Below are positions 1 to 9,286 of a stretch of DNA of 64,000 nt, one piece after another. Position 1 is the first letter of the stretch. The number at the start of each line of letters is the position of its first letter. The stretch is from Methanogenium organophilum (GTDB taxonomy: Archaea > Halobacteriota > Methanomicrobia > Methanomicrobiales > Methanomicrobiaceae). The position numbers and the translations under genes were made by a program. The stretch is from contig NZ_CP113361.1 of assembly GCF_026684035.1 (NCBI RefSeq), forward strand, positions 1,736,001 through 1,800,000. The letters are read 5' to 3'. The notes below the pieces were generated by a model. It was not told the origin of the DNA. It did not search any database and worked only from the letters and a program-made list of their open reading frames with translations.

Positions 1-207
1 CCTTCTCAGTTCCATCCGGATGCTCACGGCAAAACCCCCAACGCCATTCCCGTCGATGACGTGCTGACATTCCTTCTCTGGGGCATTCCCCTCGGGATCG
101 TCTCCGGTATCATCGGCATCGGCGGTGGTGTGATCCTGATTCCGGCGATGGTCTATATGGGGCTGAAGATGACGGGCGTCTTCACCTTTCTGGGTCTCCC
201 TCTCTAA
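1..207 (+). CDS. TauE/SafE-type permease, 3' end only, apparently truncated
   Basis: Frame 1 is open from the window edge to a TAA at 205-207. It reads a polar loop followed by a hydrophobic stretch with the glycine signature GIIGIGGGVILIPAMVYMGL, typical of the TauE/SafE (DUF81) family of anion or sulfonate exporters in the cytoplasmic membrane. In this family the signature occurs once in each half of the protein and is followed by several more membrane helices. Here only about 12 residues follow (ending FLGLPL), so roughly the last 80-100 residues seem to be missing. The serpin promoter begins about 50 bp later. Either the gene is a C-terminally truncated pseudogene or this is an unusual short form. 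The 5' part lies outside the window. Family assignment is fairly sure; the truncation is an inference from family architecture. Confidence 0.65.
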   Translation, partial: PSQFHPDAHGKTPNAIPVDDVLTFLLWGIPLGIVSGIIGIGGGVILIPAMVYMGLKMTGVFTFLGLPL

Positions 208-256
208 TACCCATCCTTTTTTGATAGGTGCGGATGGATTCGTAATTATCACCATC

Positions 257-266
257 AATATATAAA
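257..266 (+). promoter_or_regulatory. TATA box of the serpin gene
   Basis: The A/T run AATATATAAA has its centre about 25 bp before the serpin ATG at 287. That spacing is the usual archaeal TATA-to-start-site distance, and no Shine-Dalgarno sequence precedes the ATG, so the transcript is probably leaderless or nearly so. Confidence 0.6.
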
Positions 267-286
267 ATCAGGGCTGAATACCCTGC

Positions 287-1555
287 ATGAAGAAACAGGC
301 ATTCCTTATCGGGGCTGCGGCCTGTATCATCCTTCTCTGCATCTTTTTTGCCGGGTGCACTGATACGGATGGCGGTCCTGACGATACCCCACCTGCCACG
401 GAAGGTGCGGATACTGTTGTGGAGGCAAACACCCTCTTTGCAAATGACTTGTACCACACGCTCAGCAGCGATGAAGAGTATGCGAATCAGAACCTCTTCT
501 TCTCACCCTACAGTATTTCAACCGCCCTTGCACTGACCTATGAAGGGGCGAAGGGGACGACCGCAGAGGAGATACGTTCGGTCTTTTATTTCCCTCTGGA
601 TGACGCCGTCCGGCAGGAAGGCTATGCGTCCCTCATCGCCGGGCTGAACCGTCAGGACGCTGCGTACACCCTGAAAACGGCAAATGCACTCTGGGCAGAA
701 GAGAGCTACCCCTTCCTCCCCGCATATATCGAAACAGCACAGCAGTACTACGCAGCGGAAGTCAGGAATATGGACTTTATCTCTGCCCCCGATGAGTCGC
801 GGCTGACAATTAACCGGTGGGTGGAAGACAAGACCGAAGACCGGATAACAGACCTCATCCCCGAAGGGGGCATTACTCCCCTCACACGCCTGGTGATAAC
901 AAATGCCGTCTATTTCAAGGGGACCTGGGTGCTGCAGTTTGATGAAAACAAGACTCATTCAGCAACGTTTCTTACCGATGGGGGAGAATCGGTCACGGTG
1001 GATATGATGCAGAGGACTGATGATGACGCCATCTACCCCTACACCGAGACAGACGATCTGCAGATTCTCAGGATGCCGTATGAACATGAAAGCGGGAAGG
1101 CCCTCTCCATGCTGGTTCTTCTCCCGAAAGATGGCGATATCACCACGGCAGAAACCGCTCTCGGCACCACAGAACTTGCAGATGCCATTGCATCGATGGA
1201 ACCAGGGCAGGTGGAGGTATTCTTCCCGAAGTTCACCATGGAGACGACATACTTCCTGCCTGACACTCTTGCAGGTATGGGGATGCCGACCGCATTCGGG
1301 GATGAAGCAGATTTCTCCGGCATGGACAACACCCGTTTCCTCTTCATCACTGATGTCATTCACAAGGCCTTTGTGGAGGTCAATGAAGAAGGAACCGAGG
1401 CCGCCGCCGCGACTGCGGTTATTGTCGGACGGGGGGTATCGGTAGAGCAACCGGTCCCGGTATTCCGGGCGGATCATCCGTTCATCTTCCTGATAGAAGA
1501 TGACGAAACCGGCAGTCTCCTCTTTATGGGCAAGGTGGCAGACCCGACCGCCTGA
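287..1555 (+). CDS. Serpin-family protease inhibitor, lipoprotein
   Basis: The product (422 aa) is a full-length serpin, the family of suicide inhibitors of serine or cysteine proteases. The N-terminus is a lipoprotein signal with lipobox FAGC at residues 21-24, so the mature protein should sit on the outer face of the membrane. Recognisable serpin core stretches are LFFSPYSISTALAL near residue 70, TRLVITNAVYFKGTW near 200 and the C-terminal DHPFIFLIEDDETGSLLFMG. The hinge of the reactive-centre loop, EEGTEAAAATAV near residues 366-377, has the small residues needed for insertion into the beta-sheet, so an inhibitory (not merely structural) serpin is expected. Aligned on the hinge, the scissile bond falls near GRGV, with Arg or Gly as P1, so a trypsin-like target is possible but unproven. 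It appears to be a single-gene unit. Confidence 0.93.
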   Translation: MKKQAFLIGAAACIILLCIFFAGCTDTDGGPDDTPPATEGADTVVEANTLFANDLYHTLSSDEEYANQNLFFSPYSISTALALTYEGAKGTTAEEIRSVFYFPLDDAVRQEGYASLIAGLNRQDAAYTLKTANALWAEESYPFLPAYIETAQQYYAAEVRNMDFISAPDESRLTINRWVEDKTEDRITDLIPEGGITPLTRLVITNAVYFKGTWVLQFDENKTHSATFLTDGGESVTVDMMQRTDDDAIYPYTETDDLQILRMPYEHESGKALSMLVLLPKDGDITTAETALGTTELADAIASMEPGQVEVFFPKFTMETTYFLPDTLAGMGMPTAFGDEADFSGMDNTRFLFITDVIHKAFVEVNEEGTEAAAATAVIVGRGVSVEQPVPVFRADHPFIFLIEDDETGSLLFMGKVADPTA

Positions 1556-1694
1556 TACCTTACCTGACGGCCCCCCTCTGTTTTCCCTCTTTTTCAGGAC
1601 TCCCTTTTCCGGGTGAAAATCCTTAACCGAAATAAATCGGTAAAAGCAAAAAGGGAAAATCACACTGTTCATTGCGTCCGGAAACGTTTTTTAT

Positions 1695-2765
1695 TCAGGT
1701 AAGGCCGGAAAAGGTCGCACTCACCTGCTCTCTCTGTTTCTGAGACAGGTTCTTTGGAATATTCACGACGACCTTTACCAGCAGGTCACCCCGCCTGTCC
1801 GATCCCAAAAATGGCATCCCCTGCCCCCGGAGCCGGAAGGTGGTATGGCTCTGGGTGCCCGGCGGAATCGTGAGGCGAGCCGTTCCCGTGAGGGTCTGTA
1901 CGGTAATCTCCCCCCCCAGCAGTGCGGTGCGCAGGCCGATGGCGGTTGTACTCTGGAGATCTGCACCGTGCCGTTCAAATGAAGGGTGAGGTCTGATATG
2001 CACAACGGCATACAGGTCACCGGGGGGCCCCTGCCGCATGCCGGGCTCCCCCTCGCCTGCAATTCGCAGGAACTGGCCGTCTCTCACTCCGCGGGGAATG
2101 GATACTTCTATCCGTCTGGTTTTTCGTATCGTCCCGCTTCCATGGCAGGTTTCGCAGGCTTTTCCGATGATCTTTCCCCGGCCCCCGCAGTCCGGGCACG
2201 GGGCGATGGTCACGACCTGCTGCTGACCGCTCTGCTGCACCCGACGGATCTCACCGGTACCCCTGCAGGTGGGGCAGTCCCGCATAAATCCGGGCTGACC
2301 ACCGGTGCCATGGCAGGTCGTGCACTCGTAATCATGCGGGACTTCAACCGTGTTTTTTATCCCGTAGAATGCATCAGTCAAAGAGATCTCGATATCATAC
2401 CGGAGATCCGCCCCTGCCCTGCTCTGCGGTCTTCCGGCTCGTCCCGTTCTCCCGGAGAAGACATCAAAGATATCACCCAGACCAAAGTCGCGGAAGAGAT
2501 CATCATAACTCGGCGTCTGATACCCCGCAAAGTCACCGGGAGTAAACGCTGCATCCCCCACCTGATCATACTCGGTCTTCTTTTTGGGGTCGCTCAAAAC
2601 CTGGTAGGCTTCGTTGATCTCCTTGAACTTCGCTTCTGCCTCTTTGCTGCCTTTATTGAGATCCGGGTGATATTTCCGTGCAAGCTGGCGGAATGATTTC
2701 TTTATCTCATCCTCTGATGCATCCCGTGAAACACCCAGAGTTTCGTAATAATCTTTTTTGGCCAT
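1695..2765 (-). CDS. dnaJ: Chaperone protein DnaJ
   Basis: Hsp40 co-chaperone (356 aa) that stimulates the DnaK ATPase and delivers unfolded substrates. The N-terminal J domain (residues 1-70) contains the essential HPD motif in [10 protein letters not shown]. It is followed by a Gly/Phe region, then a zinc-binding domain with four CxxCxGxG repeats ([32 protein letters not shown]), then the C-terminal substrate-binding beta domains. Length is normal for a type I DnaJ. It is the last gene of the grpE-dnaK-dnaJ operon, 16 bp downstream of dnaK. The gene set is of the bacterial type, known to have entered mesophilic archaea by transfer. Confidence 0.97.
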   Translation of the reverse strand: MAKKDYYETLGVSRDASEDEIKKSFRQLARKYHPDLNKGSKEAEAKFKEINEAYQVLSDPKKKTEYDQVGDAAFTPGDFAGYQTPSYDDLFRDFGLGDIFDVFSGRTGRAGRPQSRAGADLRYDIEISLTDAFYGIKNTVEVPHDYECTTCHGTGGQPGFMRDCPTCRGTGEIRRVQQSGQQQVVTIAPCPDCGGRGKIIGKACETCHGSGTIRKTRRIEVSIPRGVRDGQFLRIAGEGEPGMRQGPPGDLYAVVHIRPHPSFERHGADLQSTTAIGLRTALLGGEITVQTLTGTARLTIPPGTQSHTTFRLRGQGMPFLGSDRRGDLLVKVVVNIPKNLSQKQREQVSATFSGLT

Positions 2766-2781
2766 CCGTTAGTAAAAAAGA

Positions 2782-4656
2782 TTATTTCTCGTCATGGACC
2801 TCGAAATCAGCATCCACGACATCTTCGCCGCTTTTCCCTTCTGCCGTCTGTTCCTCACTGCCTGCATACCCCGTCTGTGTTCCTCCTGTCTCTGCCTGCT
2901 GCTGTGCCGTCTGCTGGTATACCGCAGAACCAGCCTCACTCAGGGCGTTGCGGAGATTTTCTGTCTCGGATTTGATTTTGTCCGTATCCTTCTCTTCCAA
3001 CGCTGCCTTCAGGGCGGTTATCGCGGCATTCACTTTGTCGGTCTGTTCGCTGCTTAATTTGTCCGAGATCTCTGAGAGCGTCTTTTCTGCCGTATATACC
3101 AGGGAATCAGCTATGTTGCGGACCTCGACTTCTTCTTTTCGCCTGCGGTCCTCCGCTTCATACTCTTCTGCCTGATGCACCATCTTTTCGACATCTTTTT
3201 CTGAGAGTTTTGTCGATGCGGTGATTGTCATCTTCTGCTCCTTGCCGGTACCAAGGTCTTTCGCTGAGACATTGAGGATGCCCGAGGAGTCAATATCAAA
3301 AGTGACCTCGATCTGGGGGACACCCCGCGGTGCCGGCGCGATGCCGACGAGGTTAAACTGCCCGAGGCTCACATTGTCGGCCGCCATAGGCCGTTCGCCC
3401 TGGAGCACATGTACGGTCACCGAGGTCTGGAGGTCTGCTGCGGTTGTGAATATCTGGCTCTTTTTGGTCGGGATGGTGGTGTTTCTCTCGATCAGTTCGG
3501 TGCGGACGCCGCCCAGTGTTTCGATGCCAAGCGTCAGGGGGGTGACGTCGAGGAGCACCATGTCCGTTATCTCACCTCCGAGGATGCCCCCCTGTATCGC
3601 CGCCCCCATTGCGACACATTCCATCGGGTCAATACCCCGTTCGGGTTTCCTCCCGATATGGTCTTCAATAAATTTCTCCACAATCGGCATCCGTGTCGGC
3701 CCGCCGACGAGGATCACCTTCTGGATGTCGTCTTTTGTCAGTTTGGCATCCTTTAATGCCTGTTCAAACGGGTGGATACAGCGTTTGATGGTTGGTTCGA
3801 CGAGCTGGTCGAGTTTTGAGCGGGAGAGTTTCATCGAGAGGTGTTTGGGCCCTTCCGGCGTTGCCGAGACATACGGGAGGTTTATTTCGGTCTCAAGGAC
3901 GGTTGAGAGTTCAATTTTTGCCTTCTCCGCCGCCTCTTTCACCCGGTTGACGGCCATCGTGTCCTTACTGATGTCCACCCCCTCGAGGCGTTTGTACTCG
4001 GAGACGATCCAGTCATAGACCGCATTATCCATGTCTGTGCCACCGAGATGGGTGTCGCCGGAGGTGGCAAGCACGGTGAAGGTGCCCCCTCCGAATTCCA
4101 TGATCGTCACATCCAGTGTCCCGCCGCCGAGATCAAAGACGAGGATCTTATATTCACCCCCCCGGTCAAGTCCATAGGCCATCGATGCCGCAGTCGGTTC
4201 GTTCACCAGCCGGACGACATCCAGACCGGCGATTTTTCCCGCATCCTTTGTTGCCGTCCGCTGGTTGTCATTAAAATAAGCGGGGACGGTGATCACTGCC
4301 TTTGTAACGGTTTCTCCCAGGAATGCTTCTGCATCCCGTTTAATCTTCTTTAAGAGAAATCCTGATATCTGTTGGGGTGTGTAGTCCTTCCCGCCGATAT
4401 GATAGGTATGGCTGGTGCCGATCTTTCGCTTTGCTGCGGTGACCGTCCCCGCAGGGTTGCTCACCATCTGCCGACGTGCAGGTTCTCCAACGAGCAGCTG
4501 GCCGTCTGCCGTGAACGCAACATATGAAGGAAACATCTTCCCCGCAACCGTGGCCCCTTCCGCCGAAGGAATGATGGTTGGTTTCCCGCCCATCATCACC
4601 GCCGCTTCGCTGTTGGATGTTCCCAGGTCAATCCCGATTATCTTCTCTTTCCCCAT
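2782..4656 (-). CDS. dnaK: Chaperone protein DnaK (Hsp70)
   Basis: Hsp70 ATPase chaperone (624 aa from this start). The nucleotide-binding domain opens with [19 protein letters not shown] and contains the phosphate-binding signature [14 protein letters not shown]. The substrate-binding domain contains [16 protein letters not shown], followed by an alpha-helical lid and a C-terminal tail [12 protein letters not shown] like the bacterial EEVD-type tails. The open frame extends 12 codons further upstream into grpE, but the ATG at 4656 has a good ribosome site (AAGGTGAG, about 5 nt before it), so it was chosen. The start overlaps the 3' end of grpE by 29 bp, which implies translational coupling. 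Confidence 0.97.
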   Translation of the reverse strand: MGKEKIIGIDLGTSNSEAAVMMGGKPTIIPSAEGATVAGKMFPSYVAFTADGQLLVGEPARRQMVSNPAGTVTAAKRKIGTSHTYHIGGKDYTPQQISGFLLKKIKRDAEAFLGETVTKAVITVPAYFNDNQRTATKDAGKIAGLDVVRLVNEPTAASMAYGLDRGGEYKILVFDLGGGTLDVTIMEFGGGTFTVLATSGDTHLGGTDMDNAVYDWIVSEYKRLEGVDISKDTMAVNRVKEAAEKAKIELSTVLETEINLPYVSATPEGPKHLSMKLSRSKLDQLVEPTIKRCIHPFEQALKDAKLTKDDIQKVILVGGPTRMPIVEKFIEDHIGRKPERGIDPMECVAMGAAIQGGILGGEITDMVLLDVTPLTLGIETLGGVRTELIERNTTIPTKKSQIFTTAADLQTSVTVHVLQGERPMAADNVSLGQFNLVGIAPAPRGVPQIEVTFDIDSSGILNVSAKDLGTGKEQKMTITASTKLSEKDVEKMVHQAEEYEAEDRRRKEEVEVRNIADSLVYTAEKTLSEISDKLSSEQTDKVNAAITALKAALEEKDTDKIKSETENLRNALSEAGSAVYQQTAQQQAETGGTQTGYAGSEEQTAEGKSGEDVVDADFEVHDEK

Positions 4657-5176
4657 TTTTCTCACCTTTTTCTTCTGAAATGGTCTCAGCAACCATGACC
4701 TTCGATGGGCGGATCACCTTCGATTTCAGGCAATATCCTTTACCGATCTCTTCGACAATGGTGCCGGGCTCGTCAGTGCATTGTTTCCTGCAGACGACCT
4801 CGTGGAAATGCGGATCAGATTTTTTCCCAATGCATTCTATGGGTTCCAATCCGTAATCTGCCAGAATTTTAACCATCTTCTGGTATACCATCCTGACCCC
4901 CTTCTGGTTTTTTTCATCCTCAAGTGATGGCAGCGACTGTTCAAAATCGTCAAGGATGACCAGAAGGTCTTTTATCAGGTTTTCGTTTGCATGGGTAATG
5001 ACCGACCCTTTCTCTTTCTCAGACCATTTCCGGAAATTGTCAAACTCGGCCTGGAGATATTTCAGCTGTTCTAATCGTTCTTCTGCAAGATTTGTCTGCT
5101 CTGCAAGTTCTTTTTCCAGCCGCTCAATCTCTGTGTTCAGTTTGAGTATTCCCGGTTCCCCATGATCTGCCGCCAT
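4628..5176 (-). CDS. grpE: Nucleotide exchange factor GrpE
   Basis: Hsp70 nucleotide exchange factor (182 aa) that releases ADP from DnaK. Residues 10-60 form a long charged coiled coil ([18 protein letters not shown]) with the GrpE signature [17 protein letters not shown]. The C-terminal beta domain contains [20 protein letters not shown] and [12 protein letters not shown]. It is the first gene of the chaperone operon and overlaps dnaK. A TATA-like element lies 25-35 bp before the ATG and no ribosome site is visible, which suggests a short or absent leader. Confidence 0.95.
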   Translation of the reverse strand: MAADHGEPGILKLNTEIERLEKELAEQTNLAEERLEQLKYLQAEFDNFRKWSEKEKGSVITHANENLIKDLLVILDDFEQSLPSLEDEKNQKGVRMVYQKMVKILADYGLEPIECIGKKSDPHFHEVVCRKQCTDEPGTIVEEIGKGYCLKSKVIRPSKVMVAETISEEKGEKNGEREDNRD

Positions 5177-5200
5177 TAATGAGGTGCTTTCACTCTCTGT

Positions 5201-5210
5201 GGATATTTAA
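5201..5210 (-). promoter_or_regulatory. TATA box of the grpE-dnaK-dnaJ operon
   Basis: Read on the minus strand the element is TTAAATATCC, centred about 30 bp before the grpE ATG at 5176. Position and composition fit an archaeal core promoter. No inverted-repeat heat-shock operator was recognised next to it. Confidence 0.5.
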
Positions 5211-5490
5211 GGTTTGCCTTGCAAGGGGTGTTTTGCCTGACATATATGGGGAATTTTATACAACTCCCAGGCGTCCTGTATCTTGCATGAGACCGTTTTT
5301 TGTCTCCGGGAGGCATGTCGAAATATTTCTGAATCAATGGGCGAAATAACCCCAATCAATGGAGATTATGAAAGATTCTGAGGAAAGATCTTTTTGACAG
5401 ATACAATAAACAGATGGGATCCGTGGGATGTGGTGGATATTCGTCCGAAAATAGGTTATGAGAGAATTCTGTATCCAAAACCGTTCTCAC
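5211..5490. other. Intergenic region upstream of grpE
   Basis: About 280 bp between the grpE promoter and the 3' end of the DUF4367 lipoprotein gene. No convincing ORF or RNA gene was seen. It may hold upstream control sites for the chaperone operon and the terminator region of the neighbour, but neither has a clear signature. Confidence 0.4.
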
Positions 5491-6690
5491 CTACCCGGTA
5501 ACGATCACCTCAACATGCCCTTCAGAATAATACATCCCTTCCCACTCCTCCTGATGCAAAATGATATACTCGCCGGGTGGGGTGGCAGCTGTGGTGGAGA
5601 CCGTTATCTCCGGGTAGTAGGTCTCATTCGGATAGGCCATGAAGGCCGCCGGAGCTACGGTAATGTTCATCCCTTTCGGCATGGGCAACGTCTCAGCGGG
5701 GATGGAATGGGTGGCCACACGGGAGACGATATACAGGTGCACCATCCCGTATCCTTTCTCCCGTGATTCTGCCACAATCTCTCCGGTGTTTTCCGTCCCT
5801 GCCTTCACGGTGATGGTATCCGGCCAGAATATAACAGGGGTGCCGAAGTGGGATACGCCGGGTGTAATGAGATCCCCGGGAGCAGCAGAGGGAGTCGGTG
5901 TTGGCGTTGCAGACCCGCCGAAGGGTGCAACCGACTGCGCAACCCGGCGCAGTTCTTCGGTGTCGAGGTTCCCCCACAGCCAGTATGAGGTGTTGTCCGC
6001 TGTGGTCCATGAGATCTGCGTCTCGCTGATTCCCTCTACAACCTTCGCCTCTGCACCGTTCACTGTTACAGTTGAGTATTTCGGCATCGAGATGGCAAAG
6101 GCCCAGGGCGGATCACCGGCGGCGGTCTGCACCAGACGTATTTGTTCGTCTTGGCTGGTATAGTATATCTGCCGCCGGGGGCAGGGTTCTCCAAAGACCT
6201 GTACCTCGGAAAATCCATAGCCCTCTGGCACGTAGTATGGGGCGGCAAGCCTGCAGTCCGGGCCGGGTGCTTCCGCCGCCTCCTCCAGCGAGGCATATGT
6301 TACGGGAGGGCCGGTCTGCATGCAGGGCATCGGTTCCTTGACATACTGCCAGTATTCACGAACAACCGTGCGATTCGGCACGTCCACAAAGACATGGTAG
6401 ACAGACGACAGGTTGGTGACACGCAATGCCACTTCCATCCCCCTCCATGAGACGGTCCCCTCAGGCCCGGCCGACTCAAACCCGCCGGGGCCGACACTCA
6501 CGACCTCGTATGCGCCGGTATCAACCGGGATGTTCTCCTGCACCTCCGGGTCGGCAAGGGCGATTTCGATTGCCGCCTCGGTTTTGTTCACATCTGGCGT
6601 TTCTGCACTGTTATCAAGACATCCGGCTGCGAGCACCAAAGTGAGGCAGGCGATGCATATCCCGGTCTGCCATCCGTTCATCCCTCTCAT
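5491..6690 (-). CDS. Secreted lipoprotein with a DUF4367 domain
   Basis: The product (399 aa) has a lipoprotein signal peptide (TGICIACLTLVLAAGC, lipidated Cys near residue 24), so it is exported and membrane-tethered. Three regions follow: residues 30-125, an N-terminal alpha/beta part ending in DVPNRTVVREYW; residues 145-255, a DUF4367-like domain (YYVPEGYGFSEVQVFGEP through ISWTTADNTSYWLWGNL), a fold seen in anti-sigma and cell-envelope proteins; then a Thr/Pro linker and a C-terminal beta-sandwich (residues 285-399) beginning VIFWPDTITVKAGTENTGEI. Function is unknown. The start could also be Met4. It stands alone between the chaperone operon and the small zinc-ribbon gene. Confidence 0.8.
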   Translation of the reverse strand: MRGMNGWQTGICIACLTLVLAAGCLDNSAETPDVNKTEAAIEIALADPEVQENIPVDTGAYEVVSVGPGGFESAGPEGTVSWRGMEVALRVTNLSSVYHVFVDVPNRTVVREYWQYVKEPMPCMQTGPPVTYASLEEAAEAPGPDCRLAAPYYVPEGYGFSEVQVFGEPCPRRQIYYTSQDEQIRLVQTAAGDPPWAFAISMPKYSTVTVNGAEAKVVEGISETQISWTTADNTSYWLWGNLDTEELRRVAQSVAPFGGSATPTPTPSAAPGDLITPGVSHFGTPVIFWPDTITVKAGTENTGEIVAESREKGYGMVHLYIVSRVATHSIPAETLPMPKGMNITVAPAAFMAYPNETYYPEITVSTTAATPPGEYIILHQEEWEGMYYSEGHVEVIVTG

Positions 6691-6871
6691 TACCAGAGTA
6701 TGTCACGGTTCTTTCGAAAAGAGTTACCCCACCCAGATGACGGAAGGTGACAACGGTCTCTGCAGGGTGGTGGAGAACGCGTGCCTGTCGTGTGGGATAC
6801 CGATTCATACGTGACAAAACAGGGACGAGCGGCTGCGCTATCGAGACTGCCGGGATAATCGCGGAACGTTT

Positions 6872-7066
6872 TCACTCACCCATCAGGGGTATATCGCACG
6901 TGGGGCACTTCAGGCTCCGGCAGGGCACGCCGGGCGTCTTCTCAACGGTGTACCCGCACTGGGGACAAACGCATTTCGTCGGCGGGTTGCCACCCCGCTG
7001 CCTCCCACCGCGGAAGGTGGTGTCGGTTGGTTCGGTCATTGGGGGTATTCGGTCCCATCTCCCCAT
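6872..7066 (-). CDS. Small rubredoxin-like zinc-ribbon protein
   Basis: A 64-aa protein whose C-terminal half is CVCPQCGYTVEKTPGVPC followed by RSLKCPTCDIPLMGE. Its paired cysteines (CxCPxCG, PC, CPxC) form a compact metal-binding knuckle of the zinc-ribbon or rubredoxin type. A close paralogue lies at 54241-54402 and supports this being a real gene. Codon 1 or Met10 could be the start, since no clear ribosome site separates them. It is divergent from the sulfite-reductase-like gene just downstream on the other strand. Function unknown; metal binding is inferred from the cysteines. Confidence 0.7.
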   Translation of the reverse strand: MGRWDRIPPMTEPTDTTFRGGRQRGGNPPTKCVCPQCGYTVEKTPGVPCRSLKCPTCDIPLMGE

Positions 7067-7138
7067 AACTCTTTTGCGTGCAGGGGGTGCAGGAGGGTGA
7101 GGATTGATACGCTGTCGCGCCCACCTCTTCTGCAGGTC

Positions 7139-7987
7139 ATGACAGATACAAAGAAGAACGGGCAGGCCGGTGTCCTGCGTCTCCGTGAGGCCGGAATTGT
7201 TTCACTGAGAGTGAAGGCGGTGGCGGGTATGCTCTCTGCAGAGCAGCTTGAAGCACTGGCTGTAGTGGCACGGAAGTACGGGGAGGGCGATGTCTGCACG
7301 ACTGCCCGGCTGAATATTGAGATGCCCGGCATACAAAGAGCGGATGTGTCGGATGCTTCATCAGCGCTTTCCGAAGCGGGTCTCGTCTTGGGCAGCACAG
7401 GTCCGTCTGTGCGATCGGTTGTTGCCTGCAAAGGCAGCATCTGTCGGCATGGGTGCTGTGACACCTTCGGGCTGGCCCGCGAGCTTGAAGAGACCGAGGG
7501 GGGCCGGCCCCTCCCACGGAAACTGAAGATTGCCATCGCAGGCTGCCCGAACAACTGCGCACGGGTGCAGTTCAATGACATCGGATTCATGGGACATCGC
7601 TACCCCCGCTTCGACGAGGATGCCTGCACACAGTGCAGTGCCTGTGAGACGGTCTGCAAAGAAAATGCCATAACAGTGACGGATGGTGGAATTCTCCTGT
7701 CCGCTGACCGCTGCATCGGGTGTGGTGACTGTATCACCACCTGTCCGCAGGATGCACTCAGTATAGCAGATGACAGGCTGACCCTCTTTCTCGGAGGCCG
7801 GGCCGGGCGCGAGATTCGTTTCGGAACAACGGTGCCGGGCCGTGTTGCAGAAGGGGATGTGGCAGCCCTCACCGAGCGTATCATTACCTATTTTGCAGAG
7901 AATGCCCATGATGGCGAACGGTTCGGGCAGATGATGGACCGGATGGGTGAGGAGACTGTCTTCAGGGATCTCGGATTTGATTCCTGA
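7139..7987 (+). CDS. Sulfite/nitrite-reductase-like protein with two [4Fe-4S] ferredoxin motifs
   Basis: The product (282 aa from this ATG) has an N-terminal ferredoxin-like half-domain of the nitrite/sulfite reductase family (residues 1-75). A siroheme/[4Fe-4S] region follows, with C97, C102 and C136/C140 in the motif AGCPNNCARVQFNDIGF. Two ferredoxin clusters come last (C163/166/169/173 and C192/195/198/202). This matches the small DSR-like proteins of methanogens, proposed to act in sulfite or nitrite chemistry or siroheme-dependent electron transfer. The first cysteine pair is spaced CX4C, whereas the family norm is CX5C. The frame extends upstream to a GTG at 7097 and a strong ribosome-site-like GGAGGGTGAGG lies at 7092-7102, so a non-ATG start about 12-14 codons earlier is possible. 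ATG 7139 was chosen because the conserved domain begins just after it. Confidence 0.85.
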   Translation: MTDTKKNGQAGVLRLREAGIVSLRVKAVAGMLSAEQLEALAVVARKYGEGDVCTTARLNIEMPGIQRADVSDASSALSEAGLVLGSTGPSVRSVVACKGSICRHGCCDTFGLARELEETEGGRPLPRKLKIAIAGCPNNCARVQFNDIGFMGHRYPRFDEDACTQCSACETVCKENAITVTDGGILLSADRCIGCGDCITTCPQDALSIADDRLTLFLGGRAGREIRFGTTVPGRVAEGDVAALTERIITYFAENAHDGERFGQMMDRMGEETVFRDLGFDS

Positions 7988-8076
7988 GAGGATAGGGACG
8001 GGCCCGTCATGACAGGGACTGTTTCGGTGCTGTGTATCTGTGAGGGGGTACAGACACCGGCAGGCATACCCTGAGA

Positions 8077-8826
8077 TTATGTTATTCTGGTCGTAATTTT
8101 GCCCACGGCTGCAATATAAATGACAAACTGGGTTTCTCCGTCAAGGCCGAGGATCTGGTTCATCGCTTCATCATCAAATGCCCCGATGGCACAGACGCCG
8201 CATCCGACGGCCTCGGCACCGAGATAGAGATTCTGGCAGGCATGGCCCGCGTCAAGAAAGAGATACCGGTATCCCCGTTCACTGTAGCGCCATGTCATCC
8301 GGTCGGGCACCGCTGTCCAGATGATGGTAACCGCGTTCTTCTTTGCAAACTGCTGGTAGAGGCATGCATGGAATATTTTGTTGGTGATGCCCGGTTCAGC
8401 GCTGACCTCTGCAAGCAGGTGCTCAATGGCAAGGTAACGGTACAGTCCCGGCGCCACCCCCTCGACATTATTGACGAGCACATACGTCTCGAATGCATGG
8501 CGGGCACCGGCAGACGGCACCGTCCGAAAGGTATACTCACCAGTGACCTCCCGTTTTACACCCTGTGTGCACCAGAGCAAAAACGAGAGCTCGTCAAGCG
8601 TGATCGGCTCCTTCCGGTATGACCGTCTGCTTTCCCGGTGGAGGATGGCATCCCGGAGATCGATATGTGGCACCGTGACTGAGGCGGGAGCGGGTAGACG
8701 GATTGCCTCTCCGTTTCCGGGGCAGGGGAGCTCCACCGGCGGCTGGGGAATCCCCATCATCTGGCCTGACGGCTCCAGATACGGGTATTGTGTCTTCTTC
8801 AGAAATTCCTGACCTGTTTTCTTCAT
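8077..8826 (-). CDS. SagB/ThcOx-type nitroreductase-family dehydrogenase
   Basis: FMN-dependent oxidoreductase of the nitroreductase superfamily, SagB subfamily (249 aa). Diagnostic stretches are LRDAILHRESRRSYRKEPIT near residue 60 (FMN phosphate contacts), LSFLLWCTQGVKRE, TVPSAGARHAFETYVLVNNV, PGLYRYLAIEHLL and the C-terminal LFLDAGHACQNLYLGAEAVG and GVCAIGAFDD. In SagB proteins proper this enzyme makes azoles in peptide toxins together with a cyclodehydratase, but no such partner or precursor peptide is nearby, so it is probably a free-standing oxidoreductase of unknown substrate. A good ribosome site (GGTGGTGA, 4-5 nt before the ATG) supports the start. Confidence 0.88.
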   Translation of the reverse strand: MKKTGQEFLKKTQYPYLEPSGQMMGIPQPPVELPCPGNGEAIRLPAPASVTVPHIDLRDAILHRESRRSYRKEPITLDELSFLLWCTQGVKREVTGEYTFRTVPSAGARHAFETYVLVNNVEGVAPGLYRYLAIEHLLAEVSAEPGITNKIFHACLYQQFAKKNAVTIIWTAVPDRMTWRYSERGYRYLFLDAGHACQNLYLGAEAVGCGVCAIGAFDDEAMNQILGLDGETQFVIYIAAVGKITTRIT

Positions 8827-9286
8827 ATTGTCACCACCTGAGTATATTCTCCTGAAACGCCGGGGATTTCAGGGGCAGATAGGTAGTGCAATCCTAAGGT
8901 CTTTTCCCCTGTTCCGGGTGTATGGAAGCATCTCGCTGCGGTATTCATCTGTTATTGCTGTCCCATCTCTGCATCCCCCGTATCAAAGATCAGGTCCTGG
9001 TACCGGAACGGGCGGTAAACAGAAAGCGGGTGATCCTGAAAAACCGGAGGGGAACTGATATGATATCCCCTGTGACACAATCCCCTCGCATGAATAAGAA
9101 CTGTTCTGGAGAAGGCACTGAAGATAACGAGGGCTGTATCACCGGTGGCAGAGATTTTATTCGGTACGCGTGCGTGAACAACGTACTGCTATTCCGGGTA
9201 TTTTTGAGGAATACCCCGGAGCATCTTCCATACCTTTATTCCCAACCTTTTTTTAGTATAACCACATCTCTTCCCAGAGTGATCCA
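8827..9286. other. Intergenic region between divergent genes
   Basis: About 460 bp between the SagB-type gene (minus) and the UPF0182 gene (plus). Near the right end are a pyrimidine-rich AT element (around 9247-9262) that may be the TATA region and a GTGATCC ribosome site just before the ATG at 9287. No convincing gene or RNA was seen in the rest. Confidence 0.4.

Noticed and set aside
4657-4692. Twelve-codon N-terminal extension of dnaK
   Set aside because: The internal ATG has a strong ribosome site and the extension is not conserved in the DnaK family.
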